Source: Vreelandella nigrificans
Lineage (GTDB): Bacteria; Pseudomonadota; Gammaproteobacteria; Pseudomonadales; Halomonadaceae
Direction of reading: 5' to 3'
Assembly (NCBI RefSeq): GCF_002374315.1
Contig: NZ_NWUX01000022.1
Location: forward strand, 1 to 51,424
DNA: 51,424 nt
Below, piece by piece: positions 41,323 to 49,919 of the stretch. Positions within the stretch are counted from its first letter, which is position 1; every line of letters starts with the position of its first letter. Below the pieces are notes generated by a model. That model made no database searches, was not told the origin of the DNA, and saw nothing but the letters and a program-made list of their open reading frames with translations. The translations under genes were made by a program, and so were the position numbers.

Positions 41323-41711
41323 TGAGCGATAGCGTTCGCTTAGATAAATGGCTGTGGGCAGCGCGGTTTTTTAAAACTCGCGCGCTGGCCAAAAAAGCCA
41401 TTGAAGGCGGCAAAGTGCACTACGACGGCGCCCGAGTGAAAACCAGCAAAACCGTAGAGTTAGGCGCTTTAATACGTGTACCACAAGGTTGGGATATTTA
41501 TGAGGTAGAAGTCACCTCGCTTTCCGACCAGCGGCGGGGGGCTCCCGAGGCTCGCAAACTCTACGCAGAAACTGATGAGAGTGTGCAGCGCCGTGCGAAA
41601 GAAACCGAGGCACGACGGTTAACCAATGAAGCGATGCAGCATCCCCTTAAGCGTCCTGATAAGAAGCAGCGGCGCGATATTCAGCGCTTTCAGCGTCAGC
41701 GGAGTGACTAA
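41322..41711 (+). CDS. hslR: Heat-shock protein Hsp15 (ribosome-associated S4-domain protein)
   Basis: Hsp15 binds free 50S subunits carrying nascent chains and helps recycle them. The 129-residue protein has an S4 RNA-binding domain at the start (RLDKWLWAARFFKTRALAKK) and a basic C-terminal tail. GGAGG precedes the ATG, which overlaps the yrfG stop by one base. Confidence 0.95.
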   Translation: MSDSVRLDKWLWAARFFKTRALAKKAIEGGKVHYDGARVKTSKTVELGALIRVPQGWDIYEVEVTSLSDQRRGAPEARKLYAETDESVQRRAKETEARRLTNEAMQHPLKRPDKKQRRDIQRFQRQRSD

Positions 41712-41781
41712 ACGATGAACCCGCTATGCGCTGGTATATCCAAGTGCTTCTCCTCTTCCTCACTCGTTTATACGGTTTTTT

Positions 41782-42657
41782 ATGTCTGATCAAATTCAAC
41801 GTTTTCTGTTTGACCAAACCAATGTGCGTGGAGAAATTGTCACGCTTAGCACGGCTTACCAAGAAGTGCTTGATCGCCACGCGTATCCCTCAGCGGTTAA
41901 CGAGTTGCTAGGAGAGCTGTTAGCCGCTGTAGCGCTATTGACCGACACGGTTAAGCTAGACGGTACACTAAGTATTGAAGTGCGCGGTCAAGGAGCATTG
42001 GCACTGTTGATGGCCGAGTCTAACCCTGGCGGAGAGCTACGCGCCATTGCCCGTATAGCAGAGGATGCTGTGCTGCCTAGCGAGAGCGCCAGCTTCCGTG
42101 AGTTGGTCGGAGAAGGCCAAGTTGTCATTACCCTAGACCCCCGTGAGGGGCACCGTTACCAGGGTATTGTTGCGCTAGATCACGCTACCTTGGGCGGTTG
42201 TCTCGAAGCTTATTTTGGCCAGTCGGAACAGCTACCCACTCGGCTGTGGCTGGCTGCCGACAGTAAGCGGGCAGGAGGGTTACTACTTCAGCGGCTGCCA
42301 GATGCTTCGCAGAATCAGGATGTGGATGCCTGGGAGCGTAGCGTTCATCTCGCTGACACGATAAAAACGGAAGAATTGCTTGGCCTTGAACAGCGTGAAG
42401 TACTCTATCGGCTCTATCACGAAGAGACGGTAAGAGTTTTCGATCCCAAGGCGCTACGCTTTGGTTGCACCTGTTCGCGGGAGCGTATGAGCCATGCGTT
42501 ATACACGCTGGGACAAGAAGAGTTACGTGATATTTTGCGTGAGCAAGGAGCAATCGATACTCAATGCCACTTTTGTCATACGAAATATCACTACACAGCA
42601 GCAGATATTGAAACTTTGTTAGAAGACCCAGGCGCGCCACCACCCGTTATTCACTAG
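41782..42657 (+). CDS. hslO: Redox-regulated chaperone Hsp33
   Basis: Hsp33 is a holdase activated when its zinc cysteines are oxidised. The 291-residue protein has the zinc motif CTC near residue 231 and CHFC near residue 264, the CXC-X27-32-CXXC spacing of the family. The N-terminal fold shows RGEIVTLS and the [23 protein letters not shown] region. The only sensible ATG (41782) lacks a Shine-Dalgarno sequence and is preceded by a run of T, so translation may be coupled to, or less efficient than, that of hslR. Confidence 0.95.
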   Translation: MSDQIQRFLFDQTNVRGEIVTLSTAYQEVLDRHAYPSAVNELLGELLAAVALLTDTVKLDGTLSIEVRGQGALALLMAESNPGGELRAIARIAEDAVLPSESASFRELVGEGQVVITLDPREGHRYQGIVALDHATLGGCLEAYFGQSEQLPTRLWLAADSKRAGGLLLQRLPDASQNQDVDAWERSVHLADTIKTEELLGLEQREVLYRLYHEETVRVFDPKALRFGCTCSRERMSHALYTLGQEELRDILREQGAIDTQCHFCHTKYHYTAADIETLLEDPGAPPPVIH

Positions 42658-42821
42658 TTATGTAGTCGCTCCATGAAGAGGGCGCGCAATCAGCCTTTTG
42701 CAGCCGTGCTAGATACAGCAATGCATGTAGCAAGCCTGCTAAACGATTGTTTGAAAAAAATACTGCAGCGCAACACAAAATATAGGGGTGGTGTAGTAGT
42801 TTAACTACAAGATATTTGGTT

Positions 42822-42851
42822 AAAGCCCCCGTTTCCTGGGGGCTTTCTTTT
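42822..42851 (+). terminator. Rho-independent terminator upstream of pckA
   Basis: A perfect 9-bp stem (42822-42830 with 42838-42846) with a 7-nt loop is followed by CTTTTT. It is about 165 bp after hslO, so it ends the hsl transcript or an unidentified short transcript. Confidence 0.88.
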
Positions 42852-42915
42852 TGCCATAATGCGCCCGACTTATGAGCGCCCAGCCCCCTTCAACGTGGTT
42901 GGGCTGACTATTTAA

Positions 42916-42959
42916 GGCGTCGGTGACGCCCGGTAACCGAGAGAAACGGCCTTAAGGCC
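42916..42959 (+). promoter_or_regulatory. Palindromic pckA leader
   Basis: A hairpin GGCGTC-GGT-GACGCC (42916-42930), CGGTAACCG (42931-42939) and the 12-bp perfect palindrome GGCCTTAAGGCC (42948-42959) lie in a row. They end just before the AGGAA Shine-Dalgarno sequence of pckA. They may fold in the mRNA leader or form operator sites. Confidence 0.45.
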
Positions 42960-42970
42960 CAGGAATCGAC

Positions 42971-44527
42971 ATGACCACGACTCAAGCCGCTCCCCAAGCC
43001 CACGTCAATCTCAGCAGCGCCGAACTGATCGAGCGCGCCGTGGCCCGTGGCGAAGGCCGCCTGTCGGCTAACGGTGCCCTGGTGGTTAACACTGGTTTAC
43101 GCACAGGGCGTTCACCGAAAGATCGCTTTATTGTCGATGAGCCTTCTACCCGCGATAGCATTGACTGGGGCAGCGTTAACCGCCCATTCGATGCTGAAAA
43201 GTTTTCAGCGCTCTGGACACGAGTAGAGGATTACCTGGGTAGCCGCGAGCACTTCATTGCTGAGCTACACGTTGGCAGCGACGCGACTCACTATCTACCA
43301 GTGCGCGTTTCTACGGAAACGGCTTGGCAGAACCTGTTTGGCCGCACCATGTTCGTACGTCCTCAGGCCTATAACCAAGCGGGCAAAGACGAGTGGACCA
43401 TTCTTAATGCCGCAGGCTTTGAGTGTGACCCCAACCGCGATGGTACCAACTCAGACGGCTGTGTAATCATCAACTTTGCTGAGCGTAAAGTGCTAATCGC
43501 TGGTATGCGCTACGCTGGTGAAATGAAGAAAGCCATGTTCTCGGTGCAGAACTATTTGTTGCCCGCAGCTGATGTGCTGCCCATGCACTGCTCTGCCAAC
43601 GTCGGTGAAGATGGCGAAACCTGCTTGTTCTTCGGTCTCTCCGGCACGGGCAAAACCACTCTTTCCGCTGATCAAGCCCGTTACCTGATTGGTGATGATG
43701 AGCATGCGTGGGGCGATGGTATCGTCTTCAACATGGAAGGTGGCTGTTACGCCAAGTGCATCGACCTTTCGGAGAAGAATGAGCCAGTTATTTGGAATGC
43801 TATTAAATTCGGCACCGTGCTGGAAAACGTTGTTCTCAACGACCGCCGCGAGCCGGACTACGCTGACGATAGCCTTACCCAGAACTCTCGTGCCGCTTAC
43901 CCATTAGAGCATGTTGAAAAGCGTGTTCCGGAAAACCTGGCAGGTGAGCCCAGCGCGATTGTCTTCCTGACCTGCGATATGTCTGGCGTATTACCGCCGG
44001 TGTCAGTTCTGTCTAAAGAAGCTGCTGCGTATCACTTTCTGTCGGGCTACACCGCTAAGGTTGGTTCTACCGAAATGGGGTCTTCTGAAGGCCTGGCCGC
44101 CACATTCTCTACTTGCTTCGGCGCGCCGTTCTTCCCACGTCCAGCCCGTGAATACGCTGATCTCCTGATCAAGCGTGTCGATAAGAAAGACGCCCAAGTG
44201 TACTTGGTTAACACTGGCTGGACCGGTGGTGCTTATGGTGAAGGTGGCTCACGCTTCTCGATCCCGACTACCCGCGCCATTATCAGCGCGATTCAATCTG
44301 GCATCCTGCGTGATGTTGAAACCAAGCACATCGATGGCTTGAATCTGCAAGTGCCGGTTGCTGTACCGGGCGTAGACTCTAGCCTGCTTGATCCTCGTGA
44401 GACCTGGGCTGATCGCGATGCCTATGATCGTCACTTGCGTGATTTGGCTACCAAATTCGTCGATAACTTCAAGAAGTTTGAAGGCGTCAGCGAAGCGATC
44501 TTGAAAGCAGGCCCGCAACTGGACTAA
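42971..44527 (+). CDS. pckA: Phosphoenolpyruvate carboxykinase (ATP)
   Basis: This enzyme converts oxaloacetate and ATP to PEP, ADP and CO2, the first gluconeogenic step. The 518-residue protein has the P-loop [11 protein letters not shown], the metal motif [10 protein letters not shown], and the substrate-region motifs [12 protein letters not shown] and [13 protein letters not shown]. The ATG has CAGGAATC upstream. It is monocistronic, flanked by terminators, and its leader is rich in palindromes. Confidence 0.98.
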   Translation: MTTTQAAPQAHVNLSSAELIERAVARGEGRLSANGALVVNTGLRTGRSPKDRFIVDEPSTRDSIDWGSVNRPFDAEKFSALWTRVEDYLGSREHFIAELHVGSDATHYLPVRVSTETAWQNLFGRTMFVRPQAYNQAGKDEWTILNAAGFECDPNRDGTNSDGCVIINFAERKVLIAGMRYAGEMKKAMFSVQNYLLPAADVLPMHCSANVGEDGETCLFFGLSGTGKTTLSADQARYLIGDDEHAWGDGIVFNMEGGCYAKCIDLSEKNEPVIWNAIKFGTVLENVVLNDRREPDYADDSLTQNSRAAYPLEHVEKRVPENLAGEPSAIVFLTCDMSGVLPPVSVLSKEAAAYHFLSGYTAKVGSTEMGSSEGLAATFSTCFGAPFFPRPAREYADLLIKRVDKKDAQVYLVNTGWTGGAYGEGGSRFSIPTTRAIISAIQSGILRDVETKHIDGLNLQVPVAVPGVDSSLLDPRETWADRDAYDRHLRDLATKFVDNFKKFEGVSEAILKAGPQLD

Positions 44528-44556
44528 AGCTAGGCTTGTTCTCAGCGATTAAATAA

Positions 44557-44588
44557 AAAGGGATGGTGCCACGGCACCATCCCTTTTT
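44557..44588. terminator. Rho-independent terminator of pckA
   Basis: A 14-bp inverted repeat (44557-44570 with 44573-44586) has T residues after it and A residues before it. Confidence 0.9.
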
Positions 44589-44674
44589 TGTTTTGAGATA
44601 GTCACGCAGAGGTGGTAAGTATCATTGAGTGTCGTAATCCGTAGGTTCATGCACCAAGCTGCATGGGTGGCTTT

Positions 44675-44827
44675 TGTAGCGCGGCGTAAGCGTCAGCGCA
44701 CCCGCGGCGGTGGCCCAGCGCGGAAGCATCGCGCAGCGGTGCCGGGGTTGGTTCGGTGCCGTTCCGCCGCCTCCCGCGGGTGCCTCCAACGCTCGCTGAA
44801 CTCGCGTTCTCGTTACCACGCGCTACA
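44675..44827. repeat. Palindromic-ended intergenic repeat, copy 1
   Basis: The element begins TGTAGCGCGGCGTAAGCG and ends CGTTACCACGCGCTACA, near-inverse copies of each other. It has a conserved core CGCGCAGCGGTGCCGGGG. The GC-rich 153-bp unit resembles REP/BIME or MITE-like intergenic repeats. A second copy lies 82 bp downstream in the same orientation. Confidence 0.8.
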
Positions 44828-44875
44828 TGGTGTGCAAATAGCTAATGTTGTGGGTTTTTGGTTCCGCCACGATTC
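44769..44875 (+). repeat. Direct repeat DR-left bracketing the transporter cluster
   Basis: This stretch (the right part of repeat copy 1 and its 3' flank) recurs at 51316-51423 in the same orientation. From 44791 to 44875 the two are identical over 85 bp. The flank beyond the palindromic end is copied too, which shows a shared duplication beyond the REP-like unit. Confidence 0.9.
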
Positions 44876-44909
44876 GCGGGTTTGTGCGCATAGCTGGATT
44901 GGTGGGCTT

Positions 44910-45027
44910 TGTAGCGCGGCGTAAGCGTCAGCGCACCCGCGGGAGCGTCGCGCAGCGGTGCTGGGGCGTTTGTTTGCCACGAGTCGCCTGCCCTCAAGCG
45001 CTCGCCTTGCTCGTTACCGCACGCTAT
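44910..45027. repeat. Palindromic-ended intergenic repeat, copy 2
   Basis: This copy is 118 bp, with the same TGTAGCGCGGCGTAAGCG left end and CGCGCAGCGGTGCTGGGG core. The right end is diverged (CGTTACCGCACGCTATA). It has the same orientation as copy 1. Both are preceded by a similar GGTGG-GCTTT flank. Confidence 0.75.
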
Positions 45028-45137
45028 AAGTGCGTACATGAATCAGTGGTTTTTTCGTTGCTCTGGCATCCATTTTCTCTCGTACTCATTTTTGCATTCA
45101 CATCGGACGCGAAAAAACTTGCGTGTCTATCTGCTTT

Positions 45138-45202
45138 GTGGTTTTAATAAAAGCATAAAAAAACACAAAACCACATAAAAACAACCGGCACATAAAAACA
45201 AC
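45138..45202 (+). promoter_or_regulatory. Candidate operator of the transporter operon
   Basis: CACATAAAAACAAC occurs twice (45172-45185 and 45189-45202, 17 bp apart), with a partial third copy near 45154. GTGGTTTT (45138-45145) and AAAACCAC (45167-45174) form an inverted repeat over the same stretch. Such AT-rich repeated motifs are typical targets of DeoR-family repressors, and a deoR gene lies in the cluster. Confidence 0.5.
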
Positions 45203-45258
45203 TAAGCAATACGCTCGCCATCATCACATTCGATTCCATGACATTCGGAGAGATTGCG

Positions 45259-46260
45259 ATGCGCCCCGTATCAACTAAATTAACGTTTTCCGTACTGCTC
45301 GGTGCTGTGAGTTCGATAGTTTATGCCGATTCCATCACCGTCTATAGCGCACTGGAACAGGATGAAATCAACAGCTATCTCCAGCAGCTTAGCGTTGACC
45401 ATCCAGACCTTGAGGTAAATGTTTTACGCCTTTCGACAGGTGATTTGGCTGCCCGGTTGATTGCTGAGGCAGGTCGCCCTCAGGTAGACGTTATCTGGGG
45501 ATTGGCCCTCAGTAATATGATTGACCCTCAGATCCTCAGTCAGCTGGCTCCCTATAGCCCTGAAGGGGTTGATGTCCTGGCGGCGCCTTACAAGGATGAA
45601 GAAGGGCGGTGGTTTGCGGCCACAGGTTACCTCGGTGCCCTATGTATTAATGAGCCGATGTTAGAGCGGCTAGGCCTACCCACGCCTGCCTCCTGGGAAG
45701 ATCTTGCAGACCCCGTCTACAAAGGCGAGATCGTCATGCCTAATCCTGCCTCTTCTGGAACCGGCTATATGCAAATGGTAGCCATTGAGCAAGGAATGCC
45801 GGATGGCTGGGCGCTGATTGAGCAAATCAATGGCAACGTGGCGCAATACACCAGCTCGGGTTCCAGGCCCTGTCAAATGGCGAGAATGGGTGAGTACGCC
45901 ATCGGCGCTTCATTCGCCTTTGTCGCGATGCGCTCCATTGCAGAAGGCTATCCAATAAAAATGGTGATTCCTGAGGATTTTGCAGGCTATGAGCTAGAGG
46001 CATCCGCCATGTTGAGTACTTCTTCGAACCCAGAGGCTGCTCAGAAATTCCTCGATTGGACGCTGTCTGATTCCGTGGCTGACCTATACGGAGATTATAA
46101 GGAGATTGTCACTATTCCAGGGGCAACACGGCCGGAAGGCGCCGATGAAGCTGGATTGCCGGAAAACGTCGAAGACATTCTCTTTCCCATGGACTTTGCC
46201 CAGTCCGCAAGCGATAGACCGAGCTTTCTGACCGAATGGCAGCAGCGTATAGGACGTTAA
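45259..46260 (+). CDS. ABC transporter substrate-binding protein, putative 2-aminoethylphosphonate type
   Basis: The 333-residue periplasmic binding protein has a Sec signal peptide (cleavage after IVYA) and an FbpA/PotD-like class II fold, with YSALEQDEINSYL, DVIWGLALSNMID and PASSGTGYMQMVA. It resembles the PhnS2 subfamily, annotated as a putative 2-aminoethylphosphonate receptor. An iron or other cargo cannot be excluded from sequence alone. The start at 45259 (MRPVSTK) has CGGAGAG upstream. It heads an operon with an ATPase and a fused permease. Confidence 0.82.
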   Translation: MRPVSTKLTFSVLLGAVSSIVYADSITVYSALEQDEINSYLQQLSVDHPDLEVNVLRLSTGDLAARLIAEAGRPQVDVIWGLALSNMIDPQILSQLAPYSPEGVDVLAAPYKDEEGRWFAATGYLGALCINEPMLERLGLPTPASWEDLADPVYKGEIVMPNPASSGTGYMQMVAIEQGMPDGWALIEQINGNVAQYTSSGSRPCQMARMGEYAIGASFAFVAMRSIAEGYPIKMVIPEDFAGYELEASAMLSTSSNPEAAQKFLDWTLSDSVADLYGDYKEIVTIPGATRPEGADEAGLPENVEDILFPMDFAQSASDRPSFLTEWQQRIGR

Positions 46261-46336
46261 GAAAAAGGCGGCTTATTCACTTTTAAGCTGCCTCTCTTTC
46301 CCTTTTCGGATTAGCTCCCATACGGCGGGATGAAGC

Positions 46337-47344
46337 ATGTATTTAGAAATTGATAATTTACATAAGATATTTGGCGATAACATCGTTCTAGATCGCATCA
46401 ATCTCAAGATTGATAGTGGCGAATTCGTTTGCTTGCTAGGTCCCAGTGGTTGTGGAAAAACCACGCTGTTAAGAATCATCGCGGGTCTGCTGCCGGCAGA
46501 TGGTGGAAAGTTGACGCTGGAAGGCAAAAATCTTATCTCCCTTCCAGCCCGAGAGCGTAATTTCGGCATTGTCTTTCAGTCCTACTCTTTGTTTCCTCAT
46601 ATGACTGCCAAAGATAACGTTGGCTATGGGCTAAAGCTAAGAGGGTGGAGCAAAAAGGCTATCAGCCAGCGTGCAGTCGAGATGCTGGAACTCATCAATC
46701 TAGCCGATATGGCGAACCGCTACCCCCACCAACTTTCAGGGGGGCAGCAGCAAAGAATTGCACTGGCGCGTGCCCTGGCGATAGACCCTTCCATTATTTT
46801 ACTAGATGAGCCGCTCTCTGCACTGGACGCGAAAGTGCGTGAAAAGATGCGGATGGAGATAAAAGACGTACAGCAGCGGTTGGGGATTCCTATTCTAATG
46901 GTGACCCATGACCAAGAGGAGGCGCTGGCGCTTGCCGATAAAGTTGTGTGTATGAATAACGGTATGATCGAACAGATAGGGCGTCCTGATGAGCTCTACT
47001 TACAGCCCCAAACACGTTTTGTTGCCGATTTCATCGGGGCAAGCAATCTATTACCACCAGCGTGGGTAAAGCAGCATTTACCCGAGGCAATGGCGACATT
47101 GCCAACTCAAGACCGGACTGAGTACTTCCTGTGTATAAGACCAGAGTTCATCATCATTGATGAAAGCAGCGAAAGGCAGGCTAAGGTCAAGAGCAGCACC
47201 TTTCATGGCAGCTTCAACCGCGTAGGCGTCGAGTATGGGGGTGTTGAGCTTACCGTCGAGGCGCACAATCATATTCAGTACCGCCCAGACGCCAATGTCG
47301 GTTTGTCATTCAACGCCAACGGTTTTGTTTGGGTGAAATCATGA
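46337..47344 (+). CDS. ABC transporter ATP-binding protein, putative 2-aminoethylphosphonate type
   Basis: The 335-residue ATPase has Walker A GPSGCGKTT, Q-loop FQSYSLFPHM, signature LSGGQQQRIALARAL, Walker B IILLDEPLSALD and an H-loop in VTHDQEEALALAD. A C-terminal TOBE-like domain (about 240-335) follows. It belongs to the PotA/FbpC group and resembles PhnT2. Its stop overlaps the permease start (ATGA), so the two are translationally coupled. Confidence 0.88.
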   Translation: MYLEIDNLHKIFGDNIVLDRINLKIDSGEFVCLLGPSGCGKTTLLRIIAGLLPADGGKLTLEGKNLISLPARERNFGIVFQSYSLFPHMTAKDNVGYGLKLRGWSKKAISQRAVEMLELINLADMANRYPHQLSGGQQQRIALARALAIDPSIILLDEPLSALDAKVREKMRMEIKDVQQRLGIPILMVTHDQEEALALADKVVCMNNGMIEQIGRPDELYLQPQTRFVADFIGASNLLPPAWVKQHLPEAMATLPTQDRTEYFLCIRPEFIIIDESSERQAKVKSSTFHGSFNRVGVEYGGVELTVEAHNHIQYRPDANVGLSFNANGFVWVKS

Positions 47345-49029
47345 AGAGCATCTTATCTCATGGGAGTAACAGCCGGACATTGGTTGCCAACTCGTATATC
47401 AGCCTTGATAAGACGCTGGTGATTGCTTCCACGCTCATCCCTTTTATCTGTCTTGGTCTTTTCTTTGGTTATCCACTTTATATTGTTCTGATCCGAAGTC
47501 TTACAGCCGCTGATGGCACAGTGGGGATGGCGAATTACATTCAAGTGTTTAACAACCCTACCTTGATAGCAGCAACTCTCAATAGCCTATTGCTCAGCTT
47601 TATAACAATGCTGATTGCGCTGGTGCTTGGGTTTGCCATCGCCTATCGGTTGGAGAGAACCAGTACCCGGGGGCGAGTTTTCATTACGGTGGCACTTGCC
47701 CTGCCGTTATTGGCCCCTTCGCTGGTACAGGGGTTGGGGCTGATTTTTATCTTTGGCAGAAATGGTCTGATTAGCCAGTGGTTCGGTATCAGTATTAATC
47801 CGTATGGGTTCTACGGGTTACTGATGGCAAATGTGCTCTATGCGTTACCGCAGGTGGTGTTGATCATACAGGCCGCGCTAAGACAGTCAGACGTGCGACT
47901 CTATGAAGCCGCAGAGGTGATGGGCGCGACCGGTTGGCAAAAATTTCGCGATATTACCCTCCCCAACGCGAAGTTCGGACTGGTCAGTGCTGGGTTTGTG
48001 GCTTTTACCGTCACCATCACCGACTTTGGTAATGCGGCGGTTATTGGTGGTGACTTTAGAGTATTAGCCACTGAGATTTATAACCAGGTTGCGGGGCAGA
48101 TGAATTTCAGTATGGGCGCCGTTGTGGGCATTTTACTGCTGATTCCTACCGTGGTGGCTGTTGGCATTGAACGCTTTGCTGCGCGCAAGCAGTCCGCCTC
48201 CGCAAGCGAAAGTGCTATTCAGGTGGCACCCGACCGTAACCTCAAGCGTGATCTCATATTAGGAGCCTTGACCCACTCCTGTGCCTTGGTCATCTACATG
48301 GTCATCGGGGTAACGGTGTTCGCTAGCTTTGTGGATCTCTGGCCCTACCGAATGGAACTCACCTTACGCCACTACAACATCAGCATGGCAGGGGGTTATC
48401 GGCCATTGTGGATGTCGCTATGGATATCTCTACTCGCCGCTTCAGTGGGCGTCGTGCTTATCTTCCTGATGACAATATCCATGAAGAAGCTACCTCTCCA
48501 CCTAAGGCGTATCGTCAATTTTATTGCCATTATGCCGGTAGGTGTTCCTGGTCTGGTGCTCGGCTTAGCCTATATCCTCGCCTTTAATACCGGCGGGCCG
48601 TTAACGCTACTGTATGGAACGCCGCTGCTGATTGGTTTATGCAATCTGTACCATTATCACTCGCAAGGTTTTCTAACCATGATGACGGGGTTAAGAGGCG
48701 TACCTGCGTCACTGGAAGACACCTGCACCTGTTTTGGTGGCGGCATGAAGGAAACGCTACGAGATGCCGTCGTGCCTTTTATGATGACGACCTGCATTGC
48801 GGTGTTTTTCTTCCTGTTTATGCGTTCCATGGTGTCACTGTCCGCGGTCATTTTCCTCATTACGCCGAGCATCAATGTGGCGCCTGTCGCCATTATGCAA
48901 CTCAGTGATGCAGGCAGAATTTCCGAGGCAGCCGCCTTTTCGACATGCCTGATGATGGTGGTAGTGGCGGCTATGCTGTTACTGCGCTGGCTGATTAAAA
49001 AAGTGCCGTCACCGGAAAAAAGGAGTTAA
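47341..49029 (+). CDS. ABC transporter permease (fused two-domain), putative 2-aminoethylphosphonate type
   Basis: The 562-residue inner-membrane protein has about 12 membrane helices and two permease domains in one chain. The EAA-like loops are visible at RLYEAAEVMGATGWQKFRDI and near PASLEDTCTCFGGGMKETL. This FbpB/PhnU2-like fused architecture replaces the usual two permeases. I use the ATG at 47341, which overlaps the ATPase stop by four bases, instead of a TTG at 47329. The deoR gene begins four bases after its stop. Confidence 0.88.
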   Translation: MKSILSHGSNSRTLVANSYISLDKTLVIASTLIPFICLGLFFGYPLYIVLIRSLTAADGTVGMANYIQVFNNPTLIAATLNSLLLSFITMLIALVLGFAIAYRLERTSTRGRVFITVALALPLLAPSLVQGLGLIFIFGRNGLISQWFGISINPYGFYGLLMANVLYALPQVVLIIQAALRQSDVRLYEAAEVMGATGWQKFRDITLPNAKFGLVSAGFVAFTVTITDFGNAAVIGGDFRVLATEIYNQVAGQMNFSMGAVVGILLLIPTVVAVGIERFAARKQSASASESAIQVAPDRNLKRDLILGALTHSCALVIYMVIGVTVFASFVDLWPYRMELTLRHYNISMAGGYRPLWMSLWISLLAASVGVVLIFLMTISMKKLPLHLRRIVNFIAIMPVGVPGLVLGLAYILAFNTGGPLTLLYGTPLLIGLCNLYHYHSQGFLTMMTGLRGVPASLEDTCTCFGGGMKETLRDAVVPFMMTTCIAVFFFLFMRSMVSLSAVIFLITPSINVAPVAIMQLSDAGRISEAAAFSTCLMMVVVAAMLLLRWLIKKVPSPEKRS

Positions 49030-49032
49030 CCC

Positions 49033-49809
49033 ATGTGGCATCATGAGCGCCACCAGCGTATCTGCTCGCTTATTAATACATTTAATCAACTCTCTACAGA
49101 AAGACTTGTGGACGAGTTGGGGGTGTCAAAGGAAACGATAAGAAGAGATTTATTGCTGCTGGAAAAGTCGGGTGAGTTAAAACGTATTCATGGTGGAGCA
49201 ATCTCCGTTAATAAAGAAGAGCCGCCGATCAATGTGCGTGAAAAACTTAATGTTAATGAAAAGAAGGCAATGGTTAAACGGGCTCGAAATGAAATACAAA
49301 GCGGTCAAACGCTATTCATTGATGCCGGTAGTACAACAACATTACTAGCAGAAGAACTTAAAAAACTATCTGGCTTAATAGTAATAACCAATTCATGGGA
49401 AGTGGCCTATCTTCTGGAGAGCTGCAATCAGGAGCAGGGTGTATCTGGTTCCAATCAAGTGATACTCCTTGGTGGGAAAATCAACCCGCAGCTGAAGTCC
49501 ACGTTTGGGCAGCACACCATTAGTGAAATCCATAAATATCGTGCAGATATCGCCTTACTGTCTCCCGTCGGTCTGGACGCCAGTTCCGGTGCCAGTAGCT
49601 TTGATCATGATGAAGCTGCCATTGCCGAGGCCATGGTAAATAACGCCGATAAAGTGCTGCTTCTTGCTGATCGTTCAAAGATCGGCAAGGTCAGCCGTGT
49701 TAGCTACTGTCCTATTAATCGGCTGGATATCTTAATTACGGATAAAGCGATAAAAGATGCATCGATTCTCGACGCTTTGAAAAAGGGCGCAAGGGTCATC
49801 ACCAGTTAG
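49033..49809 (+). CDS. DeoR/GlpR-family transcriptional regulator
   Basis: The 258-residue protein has an N-terminal DeoR-type winged helix (about residues 5-57, TERLVDELGVSKETIRRDL and LKRIHGGAI) and a C-terminal sensor domain with DAGSTT and DHDEAAIAEAMV. The family's sensor binds phosphorylated small molecules, usually sugar phosphates. AAGGAG precedes the ATG. Codon use is AT-richer than its neighbours (AGA arginine codons, AAA lysines), hinting at foreign origin. By position it should control the transporter operon and the class-III PLP gene. Confidence 0.9.
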   Translation: MWHHERHQRICSLINTFNQLSTERLVDELGVSKETIRRDLLLLEKSGELKRIHGGAISVNKEEPPINVREKLNVNEKKAMVKRARNEIQSGQTLFIDAGSTTTLLAEELKKLSGLIVITNSWEVAYLLESCNQEQGVSGSNQVILLGGKINPQLKSTFGQHTISEIHKYRADIALLSPVGLDASSGASSFDHDEAAIAEAMVNNADKVLLLADRSKIGKVSRVSYCPINRLDILITDKAIKDASILDALKKGARVITS

Positions 49810-49919
49810 CAGCCACCGGTGTGTTGGAATAACGGGGCTTAGTTAGCATTTCTATTCAGTGTTTAAGTTGACTGGCTTTTTAAATTAACAGGTAGGGCTA
49901 CGGTCTGCGGGAGTGTTTT

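Larger units (their letters stand above)
42658..42970. other. 313-bp intergenic region between hslO and pckA
   Basis: The region holds a palindrome GTAGTTTAACTAC (42796-42808), a strong terminator (42822-42851), a CAGCCC/GGGCTG stem (42881-42886 with 42901-42906) and the pckA leader with two further palindromes. No tRNA or coding region was seen. Confidence 0.6.
44528..45258. other. 731-bp intergenic region with repeats
   Basis: The region holds the pckA terminator, two tandem copies of a palindromic-ended repeat (44675-44827 and 44910-45027), and an AT-rich stretch (about 45130-45205) with direct and inverted repeats that may be the operator of the ABC transporter operon. Short open frames over the repeats are spurious. 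Confidence 0.7.

Noticed and set aside
42185..42643. 152-codon minus-strand open frame in hslO
   Set aside because: Shadow of the hslO coding sequence.
42780..42850. tRNA or known riboswitch upstream of pckA
   Set aside because: Only a palindrome and a terminator are visible; no cloverleaf or conserved arm sequences.
44622..45147. Several short open frames over the repeat region after pckA
   Set aside because: The frames repeat the same Arg-rich translation because of the DNA repeats, with no start signals.
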